A stretch of 64,000 nt of DNA from Daphnia pulex (Eukaryota > Arthropoda > Branchiopoda > Diplostraca > Daphniidae). A program made the position numbers and the translations under genes. Below are positions 14,300 through 26,060 of the stretch, in pieces. The stretch is from assembly GCF_021134715.1 (NCBI RefSeq), contig NC_060020.1:4464001-4528000 (forward strand). The letters run 5' to 3'. How positions within the stretch are numbered: position 1 is the first letter of the stretch; each line of letters starts with the position of its first letter. The notes under the pieces were generated by a model. The model did no database searches and was not told the origin of the DNA. It saw nothing but the letters and a program-made list of their open reading frames with translations.

Positions 14300-14985
14300 A
14301 ATTTGTAAAATTTCATTCCTAAGATGACAAGCATTTAACTGCATTTAACCAACATGCTGTAAGCCCCCTGTCGAAGCTTGGCAGTTTTTATTTGCACAAT
14401 TTAACCTGTTCTTTGTGCAGATTTGAGGCCTGTTCCAGTCTTCATAACTACAAGGTATCCCAGTTTTTCTTGGGCTGGTATATTGCCTATCATCAGCAAC
14501 AATCTCGGTTTCATCATCACTATTGGGTAATGTTTTTCGTTACTTTTTTTTATGTGACCTGCTAGATATGTTATTGATGCATGGCTTGCATAAATGCAGT
14601 GTATTACATGTAAATATGAAATTATCCTGGTTATTACTTATTAGGGTTTACCCATTGTCTCATTTTAAACTTTACCATACTTGTTGTTACATCTGCAAAT
14701 GTTTTTCGTAACCAATTTTTTATTTTCTATTTAGATAAACATCATCCTGTTTGGTTGGAGATACTGCCGATGTTGATCGAATTTCGGATCTCGTCTTCCC
14801 CCTTTCTTTAAATCCTCTGTGTCTTCGTGTAACCCATTTGTGTGTGGGGTATTCATGAGGACGCCTGTTTTCTATCCCATCCGGATTCAACTTCTCTGCG
14901 GATGGATGGAGCACTTGTGGATGCCTGGCTGTATTTCCCAGGCTTAAAGGTAGGAAAAATCTATCTCTATTCTTCCTTTTTGACT
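14300..14985 (+). repeat. Exon-like duplicated module, copy A (inverted copy at 61375-61900)
   Basis: This block aligns over most of its length to the reverse complement of 61375-61900. Its best-kept part lies near 14885-14950 and reads FNFSADG..TCGCLAV.PRLK up to an AAG|GTAGGAAA donor-like junction. The two copies differ there at three synonymous and three replacement sites, and the donor-like junction is kept, which hints that it was once a coding exon. A second open piece near 14421-14510 (DLRPVPVFITTRYPSFSWAG) is shared, but the other copy is frame-shifted. I do not recognise the protein. It may be part of a dispersed repeat or an unknown gene family; no complete gene can be built here. 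Confidence 0.45.
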
Positions 14986-17900
14986 TGATTTGGTGGCGTT
15001 GGTTATAAATCGTTAGATAGTAGGGAGTACTATTCCTGAGCTAGGCGGTTGATTGGAACTCCTTTCTGTTGCCGGTTTGTTGACTCAGTCAGGATTTTTA
15101 AAATAACTCATCAGGCTTGTTTTATTTTGAACCTCTCAACTCTTGTCTGTGGATCTAAACAATTGAATTTAAACAAACTTCAAAAGCGAAGTGCAACTAG
15201 AACATTTTATGACCAGAAGGGACCTACCACCTCACCGGCACCTCCTCTTTTGTAGGAAGACTGGTAGTCTGGTACAGTTTTCCGCACCTTGGTGATGTCA
15301 CCATAATGCAAAGGCGCGGATTCGCAGTGTTCTTATAAAATCCTGTGCGTGTTGCATCATATCATCTTTTGAAGCATGTGTAAAATCTGTTTAATATTAC
15401 ATCTTAAATTAGGCAAAGCCCATCACATAGTTAAATCATCTGTGACGCAGCACTCTGAGAGGAACCACAGAATTCAGTATAAACTCCAATAAATTCCTTA
15501 CCATAATTGAGCAAAGGCTAGGCAGGCTACCCACTCGCCAGGAACCTTTGAGCAATTTTAGGTGCGGAATTGCGCGGAATTGCTATGTATCTTCCCATGA
15601 TAACCCGTGAGAAGTGATTCGAAATTTTTTTAAACTGAGTGATTGTCGGTTCAATCTTTTTCACCGAGTGAATCTTGGAAAACCAAACAAGAATTTATCT
15701 TATTTGTAAAACGATAAAACTAGCATGCGTCATCAGGTAGAAAAACGAAAAAAAAAAGAGGAAATAAAATAATGCGCAATGCGCATTTGTAGAATAATGG
15801 AGGTAAAGCGGCTTGTTTACTCGTAACTCGCTTATACACACCACGCATGAGCCTGGAAGCTCATCCGTAAGTGTCAAGTGAACTCAGCCAGCAAATGCTA
15901 CGAATATACCGCGAGGCAGATTGTTTCTCTCGCCTATTAGACTAAGTCTACACCAACCAGCAAACCGACAAAATGCTTTGCTAGTTGTTTTTACTCTGTC
16001 GTAACTTGGTTGAAAACAAAGCCCGCGGCGGCAGCTGTTTTCACGGGAGGTAAAACATTTCGAAAATCTACTTGAGAGCAACTTCACCGGAAAAGGGGAT
16101 TTTAAAGAGGCGCACTGTGCAGTATTATGTAGAGCTCTTAGTTTTTTTGTATTAGTGTTTATGGACATATGCGGTTTCTTTTCAACTCGAGAGATTTTTT
16201 AAGAAATAAAATTATGAATTGTAGTATATTGTAGTAACTTTTACTGGCCATGTTTATCTTCGCCTGTGGCAACAGTCGAAAGAGGTTTGCCTTTGTTCTT
16301 TTTAAAAAAATTCAAATAAGCAAAGGTCATCAGGTTTATCAATCAATAGACGACGAAAACGTTTTTGTAGAGAGGGCATTCGTTTTGCAATTTGCGCAAT
16401 AAAACAAAATAGTTGACTGTCAGAATTTTTCTTTTCGAAACGGAATTGAATTGAGGCTTTCCGTGACAGTGAATATTGGAAGAACATTATGCATAGGATA
16501 AATGCCAAGGTGGGTTATGTATGTTCAAGATCGTAACCTTTTTTTCCTTCTTTTTCTATTGGAATGCCACATAGCTAGTCGAAACAAAAACAGCAGCGTG
16601 AGATTGCTAGCTTCCTGATATTTATTTACCTCCCATGGCGATAAAAACTATTTAAAAAACCGTTTGCCGCGGGAAGCCGTGAACATACTTTCTTGTGATA
16701 ATACGGTCCATAACCGAGCATTTAGTTATGGTGTTGCGTTGGCAGTGTGCTGTGTGTGCGCGCTGCGCGGATGGTTTCCATTTTCAACTTACAATCAAAG
16801 ACAAATAGTAAATGGGCCTAATAACACAAATTATTGTGTCGGACAATCGGACGGCTTCAAACGATAACTATAAATTTTGTTTTCTCTACCTCTGGGTCAA
16901 TCTTATAAGCCATATTCAGATAAAAATAGATTTCAACACTTTTGCTGGCACAATACATTGTGGGTGGTCTCACCCGTTGCAGACATTCCTCATGCCTGCT
17001 TCTGTCGTATACACAACTTCTGTGCGTGTTTTCTCATCATATGCAGCTCGGCGGTTCTGAAATAGGCCTACATAATGATGCAGGCCTATAGCTCGGACAT
17101 TTTATTTTCACTTTTGTTCTTTCAGTCTTTCACCTGGCATCGATTTGCGATACGTTTGATTTAGCAAGGGCAAGGCGGAAATTTCTTTTGCTTCCGCCGG
17201 CTTCCGCTACATCGATATGCACCAAGTTAGATGATTTGTTTATGCTCAAAGTATAACGTATTCTGGTACTTTTTAAACCGATTTGATTTAAAAACGGTCA
17301 ATAACTTGAGTTACTTGTAAAGTTGTAATCGGTTGTAATGTATAAAAGAGAAAACTATTTATCGCGCCGTCAGTAAGTTTTCTTCAATTTTCGCTAACTA
17401 CCTCTTATTGACGCAGGGTTTTTTCCAGGATAAAATAGCCGAATAAAGTTTGGACACAATAATAGTCGTATTAGATGACACAGCCTTGTCGCACCCTGAA
17501 CGCTATCTTCCTCTCTCTCTCTCTCTATATCCAATAAAATTTTTAATCAAAGGATGATTATTGCGTTTAGTCGGTCATAAAAATCTCGACTTGAAATAAC
17601 AGATGCACGACGGGGCGTCAGGGATTTACGATTATCGCTTAGTGATTATAGGTTTGAGCTTCAGGCTATACAATCCCACTACAATATAAAGCAGAACTCG
17701 CCGCCCTATTTTCCCCCCACATCCTGTAGACTTCTCTCCAATAATTCTGATATATTTTCTTAAAATAAAATAAATGATAGCTTATTGTTCCATCATACAT
17801 CAGTGATAGGAAAAAGTATATATATATATATACTTTTTATAGCACCAGGTGTACCTTGACCACCATGCTAAATCTAGCACGATTCCGCTATTGACACCAT

Positions 17901-20900
17901 TAGGTGAAAAAAATAAAATAAAGTTGGATGTCAGCGCTCCTCTGGATGTTTAATTTCTGTAGCTGTTGTAGCTGTCATATGACATATAATTTAGCCCGAG
18001 TTTTTTTTTCTTCTTCTACTTCTTCTTTTTTTAGTATAGTATGAGGAGAGTGTCATATTCAAGGTCTAAACGTTTCATTCGTCCTGCCTCTAGCACAATA
18101 GATTTGGTCTCTGTACTGTAAAAGCAGCGTGCGTCAATTTTAGACGCGGAAGAAACATGGTAAGAAGTAGCTATTACGTTAGTTTTAGTGCTTCAAAGGA
18201 TCAATCCAGTTTGGTGCATTTTCTTTCGAATGACAAATAACGGCTATATAAGATAAACTATTCAATTTTCGTGATAGCAGCATTATTATATGTGAATTAG
18301 CTTTGAACTTGAATATATTTGTGCCTTGATGTATAAATATAATAATAGGACACTGCCTCGGACAATCCGCTGTATTTAGTTATTTTATAAAACCACCGAC
18401 GACCCTGTCATTTGCTGTAGTAGAATAGCTGCGTTCCACTTCATGTGATTTTGACCAAGACACTATTATAGCTAAGTTAAATAATCCACAGCCTAGAACT
18501 AAAGAACTGCTGTCATTACTTTCTTGAAATTCTTCTACAAGCAAACAGTAAAAATGTTTCTAAAATTACCGCGTTTTTTGTATACGTAAAAATATATGAA
18601 AAGAAAACTTCTATGTAAAAGTATACTGTGAAGAAATCCTCGGAAATCCTTCATAAACAGGATTTGTGTTTTTAATTGTGGCGATGCTTCTGCTTTAAAG
18701 GCTGAATGACTTACCAAAGTTTGACAGATCACATGATCAGGAAGGGGGCTTGAAATGTATTAAGTCCGTCTCACGCAATCGTGCACGAGTGAGCGCGTTT
18801 TATTTGGCCTCAGGCGTTTCGTCGTCATGCAAACTGATTTTAACGATAAGCAACAATAAAACTACTATGGAGCGGAATCATCAAGTCGCAGGTAATACCT
18901 TTTTGATAATATAAAAACACTGGCTTAATGGCCTTTTGTCCCGCCCGGCATCCAACTAACTTGATCGAGCTACTGATCCCGCATGATAATTAGATTTTGT
19001 AACTTAAATATATGAATTCCCATTGTGATGAAACTGACAAGGGCGGAGACAAACTCAAATTGTCCAGCAGGTAAAAAAAAGAAAAATAAAGAAAAAAAGA
19101 ATAGAAAAATGTTTTACAATTTATAAGATCGAGCATTCAGATAAAATAATTGTTTTGAGCGCAATGGAAGAGTGAAACTAAATAATTTTCGGTCAAATGG
19201 GAAAACCTTTAGACTGGCTTTTTCGGAAGTGACCGCTTAAGTCTGATCATCATGAAAAGCATGCCACTAAAACACTAAAGCAGTTAACAACCGGAAAGTA
19301 AGGACAAATTTCTTCTATCGTCAATAAAATAACAATCATGCGAACCAAGGAAGGTAAAATTCATGAAGCTCCCGCAGTGTCATGAACCTTTTTAACTCAG
19401 TTTAGGATCTAAACGTCTAATCAGAGCTTTTCAACACGAATCCCTATTTTGAAGCTATATTGTGGTTCGGTAGCCACCGTAGAGAAAAACATAGCGCGGA
19501 GCAAACAGACTGTACTGCATTTGTAGTAAATCGTTAATTTCCGGAAAGTAGAAATGTGGGTACCTAAATTATAAACTGACTAAAAAATTTTGAATGCAGG
19601 CATATTTTAAAAAATTGAAACTGTATAGTGATTATTGCAACTACATATGCATCTTCCTCTTTAAAATCCGGAAAAAAATTGTACACTATAATTAAGTGGC
19701 TGGTTCTATTTTGTGTTACAAATAAAAATGGACGAATTTATGCAAATTCAGGATCATTTTCTATGAATTTCCATTCGTTTGTTTTGCATAAGGACACAGC
19801 AGCGACGTTCTTACACAGTTTAAAGTGAAAGGGAGGTTTTATTTGTTCTGTAATTTACATTCCCCTTTCCCCCTTTCCCCCTGAGACGACTAGAGAGTCA
19901 ATAGAGGCTATGTCGTGCTTGTAAATCTACGGCTGGTAGTAGTAACTAATGTGTGCCTGAAGCGCAAACCACGGAAGGGTTGTGGTCGAGCCGAGAGGTT
20001 AATTGACCCTTGCTGTTTTAGCTGTTTCATTAGCCTCCAACTCTCTACGTGGTCCTCAGTTTTCGTTGTTTAGGAGGCTCGATATTTAAAGTAATTCAGG
20101 CAAACGGAAACCCTTCTTCAAGGAAAGGAAAAATAAATAAATAATTCGGTATGTTTCTTCAGAAATTTCATTTATTTATTTTTTTTTTTTGTTTAGGTAT
20201 TCTGCGCGATTTAATCAACCGATCAATGCAGTCTATAATGCAATTTCCACACCTGTTGTTTGCTTCGTCTCAAGCTAATTAAGCGCCTCTAGCTATTCAA
20301 AATTAATAATCGACCTCCCACCTCTCTCATTAGTGTTTCTTTTCAAATTCCAAAGTATCCATTTATTTTTATTTTGCTGCAAGAAACACACACACACTCA
20401 AAGCAATTTTCAAGTGGTACCCTACTTCCAAGGGAAGTACAAAAAGAAACAGAAAACTTTGTGTTTACGAGCCAGCTGGTGGTATAAGAAGGTGAACACG
20501 CTATTATTAAATAGTGAATTATTGTTATTTTCGACTGTAAAACTAAACGTTTATCTTTAATTTCCAGAAAAATTAAAGTTTTAAACGCCTCAAGGCTTAT
20601 ACTCTTTGATAAAGGGTTAGTGCAGAGATCACCTATTCACCTAATCACCTAGCTTCGCTTTATTTAATAATTTGGTTGGGAAATTGCCTCGTACTAGCAA
20701 TGGGGTCGCATTCACCTAATAGTATTCTAGTTTATTATTTGCTAAGTTTCTGTAGTACTTTTACAGTCATTTTCTGAAAGAAAAAAAAAATTTGAATTTA
20801 AAAAATTCCTTATTTTAAAAAGTAACATTAAAGAAATACGTTCTCTATCAACTTTTGCTTTATTTTAAAATCAATAGTATTTTTTAAAATCAGTCCCAAT

Positions 20901-21564
20901 CAACAGACCTCATCTTTCTTGCGGAAAACACGCATATATTTTCTAATAACATCCAGGAATGCCGATTTTCAAAAGAATTTAAAATTAATTTGATTTAGAA
21001 ATTAATCTTGCAATAATTGTAACTGGGACTTATTATTGATAGATTTTTGTTTTGAAAACCATTCATTTTGTAAGTTGCCGAATTTATTTTTATTTCTTCT
21101 TTATAACATTTCATTGTTCTTCTTTCAATGATGGACGAATGCTTGAGCTTGAATCAATTAACATTTAAGTCATTCACTTTCAATTAACTCGAATCAGTCA
21201 TTCATGGAAAGTGGAACCTTGTTTATTTTACGCACTTCGAACTTCGAAGAATGGGTTTACAAAAAACATTTTAAAATTCTCAATTGCCCAGAGTCACCTA
21301 TCGTAAAATGCTCCAACCTTTTAGGCGAATGGGAGGCGGCCACCCCACGACCCCATGTCCGCCCATGTCGAAATGCAAAATTCATTCGCAATTTTTCATT
21401 TTGCAATTCATTTAATTGCCTATTATTTCTACTAGGCAATTTCATCTGATCATGTGGACTGAAACTGCTGTATATTTTGCCACAATGTCACTCTTGCTGC
21501 CTGATACTGGCTGCATGTTTCTTCATATCATGAAGGAGGAAAGGAGGAGACGCTGCTCCCATAA
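14986..21564. other. Intergenic stretch; no gene seen
   Basis: No exon chain, RNA gene or complete element could be supported. It contains (CT)n near 17511-17527, a perfect AT hairpin at 17811-17838, a C/T-rich tract near 19860-19885 and several A/T-rich blocks. Short open frames lack any recognisable motif. Confidence 0.5.
17811..17838. repeat. Perfect 28-bp palindrome with (TA)n centre
   Basis: AAAAAGTATATATA is followed directly by its exact reverse complement, TATATATACTTTTT. It could extrude as a hairpin or be a (TA)n microsatellite with symmetric flanks. No function can be assigned. Confidence 0.6.
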
Positions 21565-22140
21565 GCATGGTGTATTAGTATGGTGGGGGAACTTTGGTTG
21601 GAATCGGCTATCTCGAATGAAGCCAGTTTCCGGACAAGAGGCGGAGCTTAGGGCAAAAGAAAAAATTCTTAACAGCCAATTGCAGGGCTGGTCGGCTATT
21701 GTCAGTGCCCTCTATGAACCAAAATACATATCTTTTGTAAAGTAATTCGTCTGTAAAATAGTATATATATTTAACTTTTTTGAGCTCAGACATTATCCGG
21801 TTGTCGCAGTGGTTAGAGTAATGAGCTCCGACTCTAGAAGGTTAAGGTTCGATTCCTATATTCGTCACTTATTTTTTTCAGATTTTTTTTCTATTAATTT
21901 TAAAATAATTAAAGCTGGAAAAATAATACTTAATTACTGTTATTGACTCATTTTTTACGATTTTATAGCTTTATTAGTACATAAGCAAAGTGCAATCGGA
22001 CTTGGAAAATTTTCAAACCGTTTATAGCTCATAGTTCACCCAATTGTCCACCAGGCAGCGCTGATCATAGCCGACCACTGGCTTCAGCCGAGATAGCCGA
22101 TTCCAACCATAAGTTCCCCCACCATACTAATACACCATGC
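21565..22140. repeat. Inverted pair of SINE-like fragments
   Basis: The segment 21565-21627 (starting GCATGGTGTATTAGTATGG) returns as its reverse complement at 22077-22140 with only a few mismatches. The left copy is interrupted after GCCAGT by about 70 bp, then seems to resume (TGGTCGGCTATTGTCAG) in line with the right copy (GGTCGGCTATGATCAG). The pair encloses a tRNA-like sequence. Two insertions of one short element in opposite orientation, or one foldback element, would explain it. No clear target-site duplication was found. Confidence 0.55.
21795..21868 (+). repeat. tRNA-like sequence (degenerate; probably SINE head or tRNA pseudogene)
   Basis: The sequence has a good A-box-like block, GTCGCAGTGGTTAGAG, and a B-box-like GGTTCGATTCC at roughly tRNA spacing, followed by a T run after 21868 that could stop RNA polymerase III. 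The acceptor ends (TCCGGTT against ATTCGTC) and the T-arm stem do not pair properly, so a working tRNA is unlikely. A tRNA-derived SINE or a tRNA pseudogene fits better. Confidence 0.5.
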
Positions 22141-22228
22141 CATAAGGCCCTCCAGAAATTTTTGAGGCGATGATGATATCTGCCTCAGGGGAAGGATTCG
22201 TTCCTTTTTCTGCCACCAGATGACGGAG

Positions 22229-22358
22229 AGTAGCGAAATCTGTGAAAATCTAGGCTTTATTTTGGTTGCCACCGTTACGGACATTTCATCTGCAAGACTG
22301 CGCCAACCCGTAACGATAGCAACCAGCGAAAGCCCAGATTTTCGCAGATTTCGCTACT
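22229..22358. repeat. Imperfect foldback hairpin, arms about 50 bp
   Basis: The left arm 22229-22280 (AGTAGCGAAATCTG...CGTTACGG) pairs with the right arm 22308-22358 (CCGTAACG...CAGATTTCGCTACT) with a few mismatches and a loop of about 27 nt. The right end abuts the truncated end of the LINE fragment. It looks like a small foldback element or the remnant of one. Confidence 0.65.
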
Positions 22359-22365
22359 GGAACTG

Positions 22366-22766
22366 GAACTGGAACACTCGAGGAGAAGCAGTCACCAACA
22401 CGAACACACTGGGTGCGACCAGAAAGGTAAGATGCAAACCAGAATAGGGCATCAGCAGCAACGCTACAACGAGTTGAAAGAGAGTCGAGAAGAATGGTGT
22501 GATTGATAGTATGTATTCAAAGGATAGGATAGTTAGGAAGGATAGTTGTATTCAAAGGCAGCTGTCAGATCAAGGAAGCAGACGGCAGTGGCCTGATCGG
22601 CATCGACAGTGCAGTCAGCGGTCATTGTAGAGTCCAAGAAGCGCAGTCTCAGTGGAGTAATTTGTGCGATAGGCAGACTGACGATCAGGAAGAAGGTTGA
22701 AAGCCCCAAGATGAGTAGAGAGTTGGCGGTGGACTACACGTTCAATCAACTTCGAAAGAAAGGAGA
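22366..22766 (-). mobile_element. Broken non-LTR retrotransposon (LINE) reverse transcriptase fragment
   Basis: Three collinear pieces of a LINE reverse transcriptase read on the minus strand but in different frames. The first is SFLSKLIERVVHRQLSTHL...LLPDRQSAYR..YSTETALL (from about 22766), the second is DQATAVCFLDLTAAF (about 22600-22545), and the third is LLDSLSTRC...FASYLSGRTQCVRVGD (about 22490-22370). These match the finger/palm part of CR1/L2/Jockey-type reverse transcriptases, with LDLTAAFD as the usual catalytic block; here the residue after AAF is not Asp. Frame changes, stops and the absence of the downstream FADD region and endonuclease show a dead fragment. Confidence 0.85.
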
Positions 22767-22865
22767 GTCCAGTCCAACTTACAACTCTGGTTAATTTGTG
22801 CAAACGTGCCGTGAGAAAAATTGACGCAGCCTTACAAATAGCGAACTTAATGAAACGTTTCAACA

Positions 22866-23091
22866 ATGCCGAAGAACGACAAATTTAAGAAAAACAGACA
22901 GAAGTAAGTATATCCAAGTTATTTCATGTTTGTGTTTTTATGTAAATTTTTGTTTTCTTTTTAGTGCTGAAGCTGCTTTGGAAAGATCTAAGCGGAATGA
23001 GGCATTGGCCAAAAAGGAGCTGGCCTCATTCCGATCCAAAATGTGCAAGGATGAAGCTGAGGCTAAGAGAATGTTTGGAGATGCGTTTTAG
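22866..23091 (+). CDS. Small two-exon lysine-rich ORF, 54 aa, unknown function
   Basis: The ATG at 22866 opens exon 1 (22866-22903), which ends at a strong donor AA|GTAAGTAT. Exon 2 (22965-23091) follows a pyrimidine-rich TTTTCTTTTTAG acceptor. The joined frame is 54 aa with a clean TAG stop. It starts MPKNDKFKKNRQ and continues AEAALERSKRNEALAKKEL, a charged sequence rich in Lys, Glu and Ala with a likely helix or coiled coil. I do not recognise it. Good splice signals and uninterrupted coding favour a real gene or the 5' end of one; a chance ORF or a captured piece of the adjacent repeat cannot be excluded. It lies directly upstream of the BTB cluster. Confidence 0.45.
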
Positions 23092-23126
23092 TTGTTTATT
23101 GTTTGATTTTTTCAATTATATTCCTT

Positions 23127-23217
23127 GTTTGTTATTTGTTAATTTTGTTGTTTGTTATTTGTTAATTTTGTTTATTTGTTTGTTATTTGTTAATTTTGTT
23201 TATTTGTTTGTTATTTA
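23127..23217. repeat. Minisatellite, about 28-bp T-rich unit, roughly 3.5 copies
   Basis: The unit TTTGTTATTTGTTAATTTTG plus a short TTTATTTG spacer is repeated in tandem between the small ORF and the first BTB pseudogene. The first unit is shorter than the others. Open frames through it are only low-complexity translation. Confidence 0.7.
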
Positions 23218-23236
23218 TCAGTAATAAACAGAGTAT

Positions 23237-23835
23237 TTGAAAAACCTAGAGGATGTTTATTGCGATATGGATGAAGAAAATGATTGGTTGAAAATGGAAT
23301 CGAATTTAGAATATTTTCAGAAAAACTTTGAACTTCTTCACATGACAGCAACATCGGAATCGTGTTTTTCCGTGGCTTCGCCCGTGACGCTAGACTTCGA
23401 CATAAAAATGATCAGTACGATTATTGGCAATTATTATTACGAGATGATGGACAAACTTTGGTTAAACGATTTATGGCTGGCCGCTACAAACCAATTGTTG
23501 ACGGATGTCGAGATCTTTGTCGGAACTGTGAAGCTGATGGAAGCCCATCGGATTATTTTATGCGCCCGTAGTCCTGTCCTGAATGAGTCTTTGAAAAAGA
23601 TAGCAACACGGGGAAATCAATCCTCACATTTGGAGCGGAATTCGATGTCGATAATGTGAAGCATTTTCTAAATTTCCTTTACACCGGTTCTTTAAAGACG
23701 ACTGACAAAGTCCAACAACTTAGTAAATTGGCCACAATGTATCAAGTGAAGACTTTGAAAAATGTGTGTCAATTACTTGATGCCAGCCCAACGGATGCAG
23801 AAAAACTGACCGACTATCTTCTACAATTATTGTAA
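23237..23835 (+). pseudogene. BTB/POZ-domain protein, frame-shifted copy 1
   Basis: BTB domains mediate dimerisation and, in SPOP-like proteins, bind Cullin-3. Here the block LTDVEIFVGTVKLMEAHRIILCARSPVLNESL (about 23495-23595) is the first half of a BTB fold. A one-base deletion relative to the paralogue at 25641, near 23600, throws the frame into a stop at 23657-23659. The rest (AEFDV..HFLNFLYTGSL...LTDYLLQLL) continues in another frame to TAA at 23833. The N-terminal part before GNYYYEMMD has no clear domain and no firm start codon (the open frame begins at a TTG; an ATG lies 30 bases further on). Three BTB copies in 3 kb indicate a local family expansion. Confidence 0.75.
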
Positions 23836-24333
23836 TTAATTCACTTTTATTGTGTATTTGAAACATTCGGCGTTTATTATCTACGTCTTTAAAATACAGA
23901 AATTCATGCAAATATTTGCATATTTGGTATTTTTTAACTCTTTCCATTTTTATTTTATTATTTTAGTTTCTTTTGTTTTTATTTCAAGTTTGTTTTAGAA
24001 GAAAAGGAAGGGTAAAGATAATCTGTCTGGGCATCCCAAGGTCTCACCCAAACCACGTGGTGGCTTTGTCACCCCTACCCCTCTTAAATTTTCTTAACCC
24101 TTTCTCTCGCTTGGCCACCGGTTGCTCTAAAATTTATTTTTCAGTTTCTTGTTGAACAGCGACTGGTCGAGTCTGCAGTTCGTTTCAAGTTTAACGTCCA
24201 ACAATTATTTTTTTGAGATTCTAGTTACTTCTTTATTTATGGTGAGTCGATCAAATAATTTTAAAACAAATTCCGTTAGAATTAACAATGCGACAATGCG
24301 GTTTTCGATATTTTTTCGTCAGTTTTGGGAAAC

Positions 24334-25189
24334 ATGGCATCCAATTTGTTTGGTACTCCGAAGATGATTTTGCCGTACGAGTGGATTCTGGAAAATGTCG
24401 AGGAAGAACCGGTAACAATGGCGTCGAAAATGATTTTGTTTCGTGGCGAGAAAGTGTTCCGTGTGGGTTTGAAGAACCACGCCGTATCGGCCATTTTGTT
24501 TTTCGTGGGCATTAATGATTAATCTCAGCAAAATTGGACTGAAAGTAGAAGACGTAACGTACCAAATTCAAGATGGTGGCACAACATAGCCAGTAACGAT
24601 GGAGCAAATGAAAAAGGAGAATATCGGCGATGGAGGAAGTCTGCAACTATTCAAAACTCGACTTGGCAAAAAGATTGTTGGAAATTGGATGTTTTCGTTT
24701 CGAATTGTCCTTGAAGGAGTCATCCCCTGCTGTTCGACCTATGGCTATTCCTACAAACTATGCGATCGCCTTTCCAAGGAGCAATTTTGGAATGCCATAA
24801 CAAATCAAAAACATCTGGCGGACGTAGAAGTGATTGTGAAAGACAAAACATTTCCCGTTCATAAAGCCATTCTTGCTGCCCGCAGTTGAGTGTTTGCAGT
24901 CAAATTCATGAAAGAACAACCGGGAAAAGACGGTCCTCATCAGGTCCGGTTGGATGGCGTGGATCCTTCAACAGTGGCCAAGTTTCTGTACTACGTTTAC
25001 ACGGGAGGACCGATAGGAACATTGGCAGATGAATAATTGCTCAAATTAGCCAACAAGTACGGGCTGCTGGCTCTGTCTGGTTTATGCCAAGTTGAACTGA
25101 AGAAAATTGAGGCCATGCAGATGGCAAAAGTCATGGACATTTTAAATAACGGAGTTGAAGCACCAAATTCTTCTTCCAAAATTATGTAA
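24334..25189 (+). pseudogene. SPOP-like (MATH-like region plus BTB) protein, copy 2 with nonsense and frameshift damage
   Basis: The ATG at 24334 starts MASNLFGTPKMILPYEW and reads through an N-terminal region resembling the MATH-like part of arthropod SPOP-type proteins (FRGEKVFRVGLKN). The frame breaks at 24517-24522 in a tandem ATTAATGATTAATC, resumes at LSKIGLKVEDV, stops again near 24590, and then continues from 24599. The BTB part is clear: HLADVEVIVKDKTFPVHKAILAARS, then an in-frame TGA (about 24887-24889), then VFAVKFMKEQPG...VAKFLYYVYTGG, and an in-frame TAA (about 25034) before LLKLANKYGL. The final stop is at 25187. With two nonsense codons and at least one indel, it cannot make the full protein. 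Confidence 0.8.
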
Positions 25190-25248
25190 TGTTTATTTTA
25201 TTTATTTTGTTTCGTGTATTTTAATTTATTTTTTCATTTTTTTCATAG

Positions 25249-26060
25249 GCCTTAGGCCGGAGAAAGATACCGAAATAATTTTTGATCGAACCACGCCCAC
25301 TTTTAGATGCGCATTGCGGTTTACTGAATCCAGAATACCTAAGTGTATAATGGAATATAAAAAAGAAGAATTGTTTTTCGCTTACATCACTGGGAATTTC
25401 GGTGAAAGCTGTATCAGTAAACCCGGGATTCATTTTACATGCGCCAAGCACCGAAAATTCGGCTTGAATGCGCTTGAAAGTTGATATTTATTGCCAACTG
25501 AAGAATAACCGACTTATCATGGTTAAGTTGGAAGCGAAGAAATCGAAAGAAAACGCAAAAGTACTTTTACGCTTCAACATCTGGTATAATTCACTTCTCT
25601 CACCTCAAAATTCATTCACTTCAACCTCGACATCAAAACAATGTGTACGATTGGCAACTATAACTACGAGATGATGGACGACGCGTGGCCGACAGATTTT
25701 TGGATGGCAGCAACAAACCAAAAATTGACAGATGTCGAAATTATTGTCGGGACTGTAAAAGTGATGGAAGCCCACCGAGTTATCCTATGCGCCCGGAGTC
25801 CTGTCCTGAATGTGTCTCTAAGCAAGATCAGCTACACAGAAAAGCCTATTGTTCTATTCGAAGCAGAATTCGATGTCGAGATTGTCAAGAATTTTCTAAA
25901 TTTCCTTTACACTGGATCTTTGAAAACGACTGACGGTGGCCATCAACTTGGTAAATTGGCCGCAATGTACGACGTAGAGACATTGCAAAATGTGTGTCAA
26001 CTACTTAACGCCAACCCACCGGATGCCGAAGAACTGACCGACTATCTTCTTCAGCTGTAA
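25249..26060 (+). pseudogene. BTB/POZ-domain protein, copy 3 (BTB frame open, N-terminal part broken)
   Basis: An ATG at 25641 opens 139 aa with a complete BTB domain: LTDVEIIVGTVKVMEAHRVILCARSPVLN, then EFDVEIVKNFLNFLYTGSL, then a C-terminal helical part ending LTDYLLQL and TAA. Upstream, an acceptor-like TTTTTTCATAG at 25248 opens a frame (RPEKDTEIIFDRTTP...) that stops near 25482. A second frame from 25468 (VDIYCQLKNNRLIMVKLEAKK) stops near 25674. These look like pieces of one ancestral N-terminus separated by frameshifts. The BTB part alone could still be translated, so this is the least damaged of the three copies. It is closely related to copy 1. Confidence 0.65.

Noticed and set aside
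21795-21868. Functional tRNA gene
   Set aside because: A- and B-box motifs are present, but the acceptor and T stems do not pair and it sits within a repeated element.
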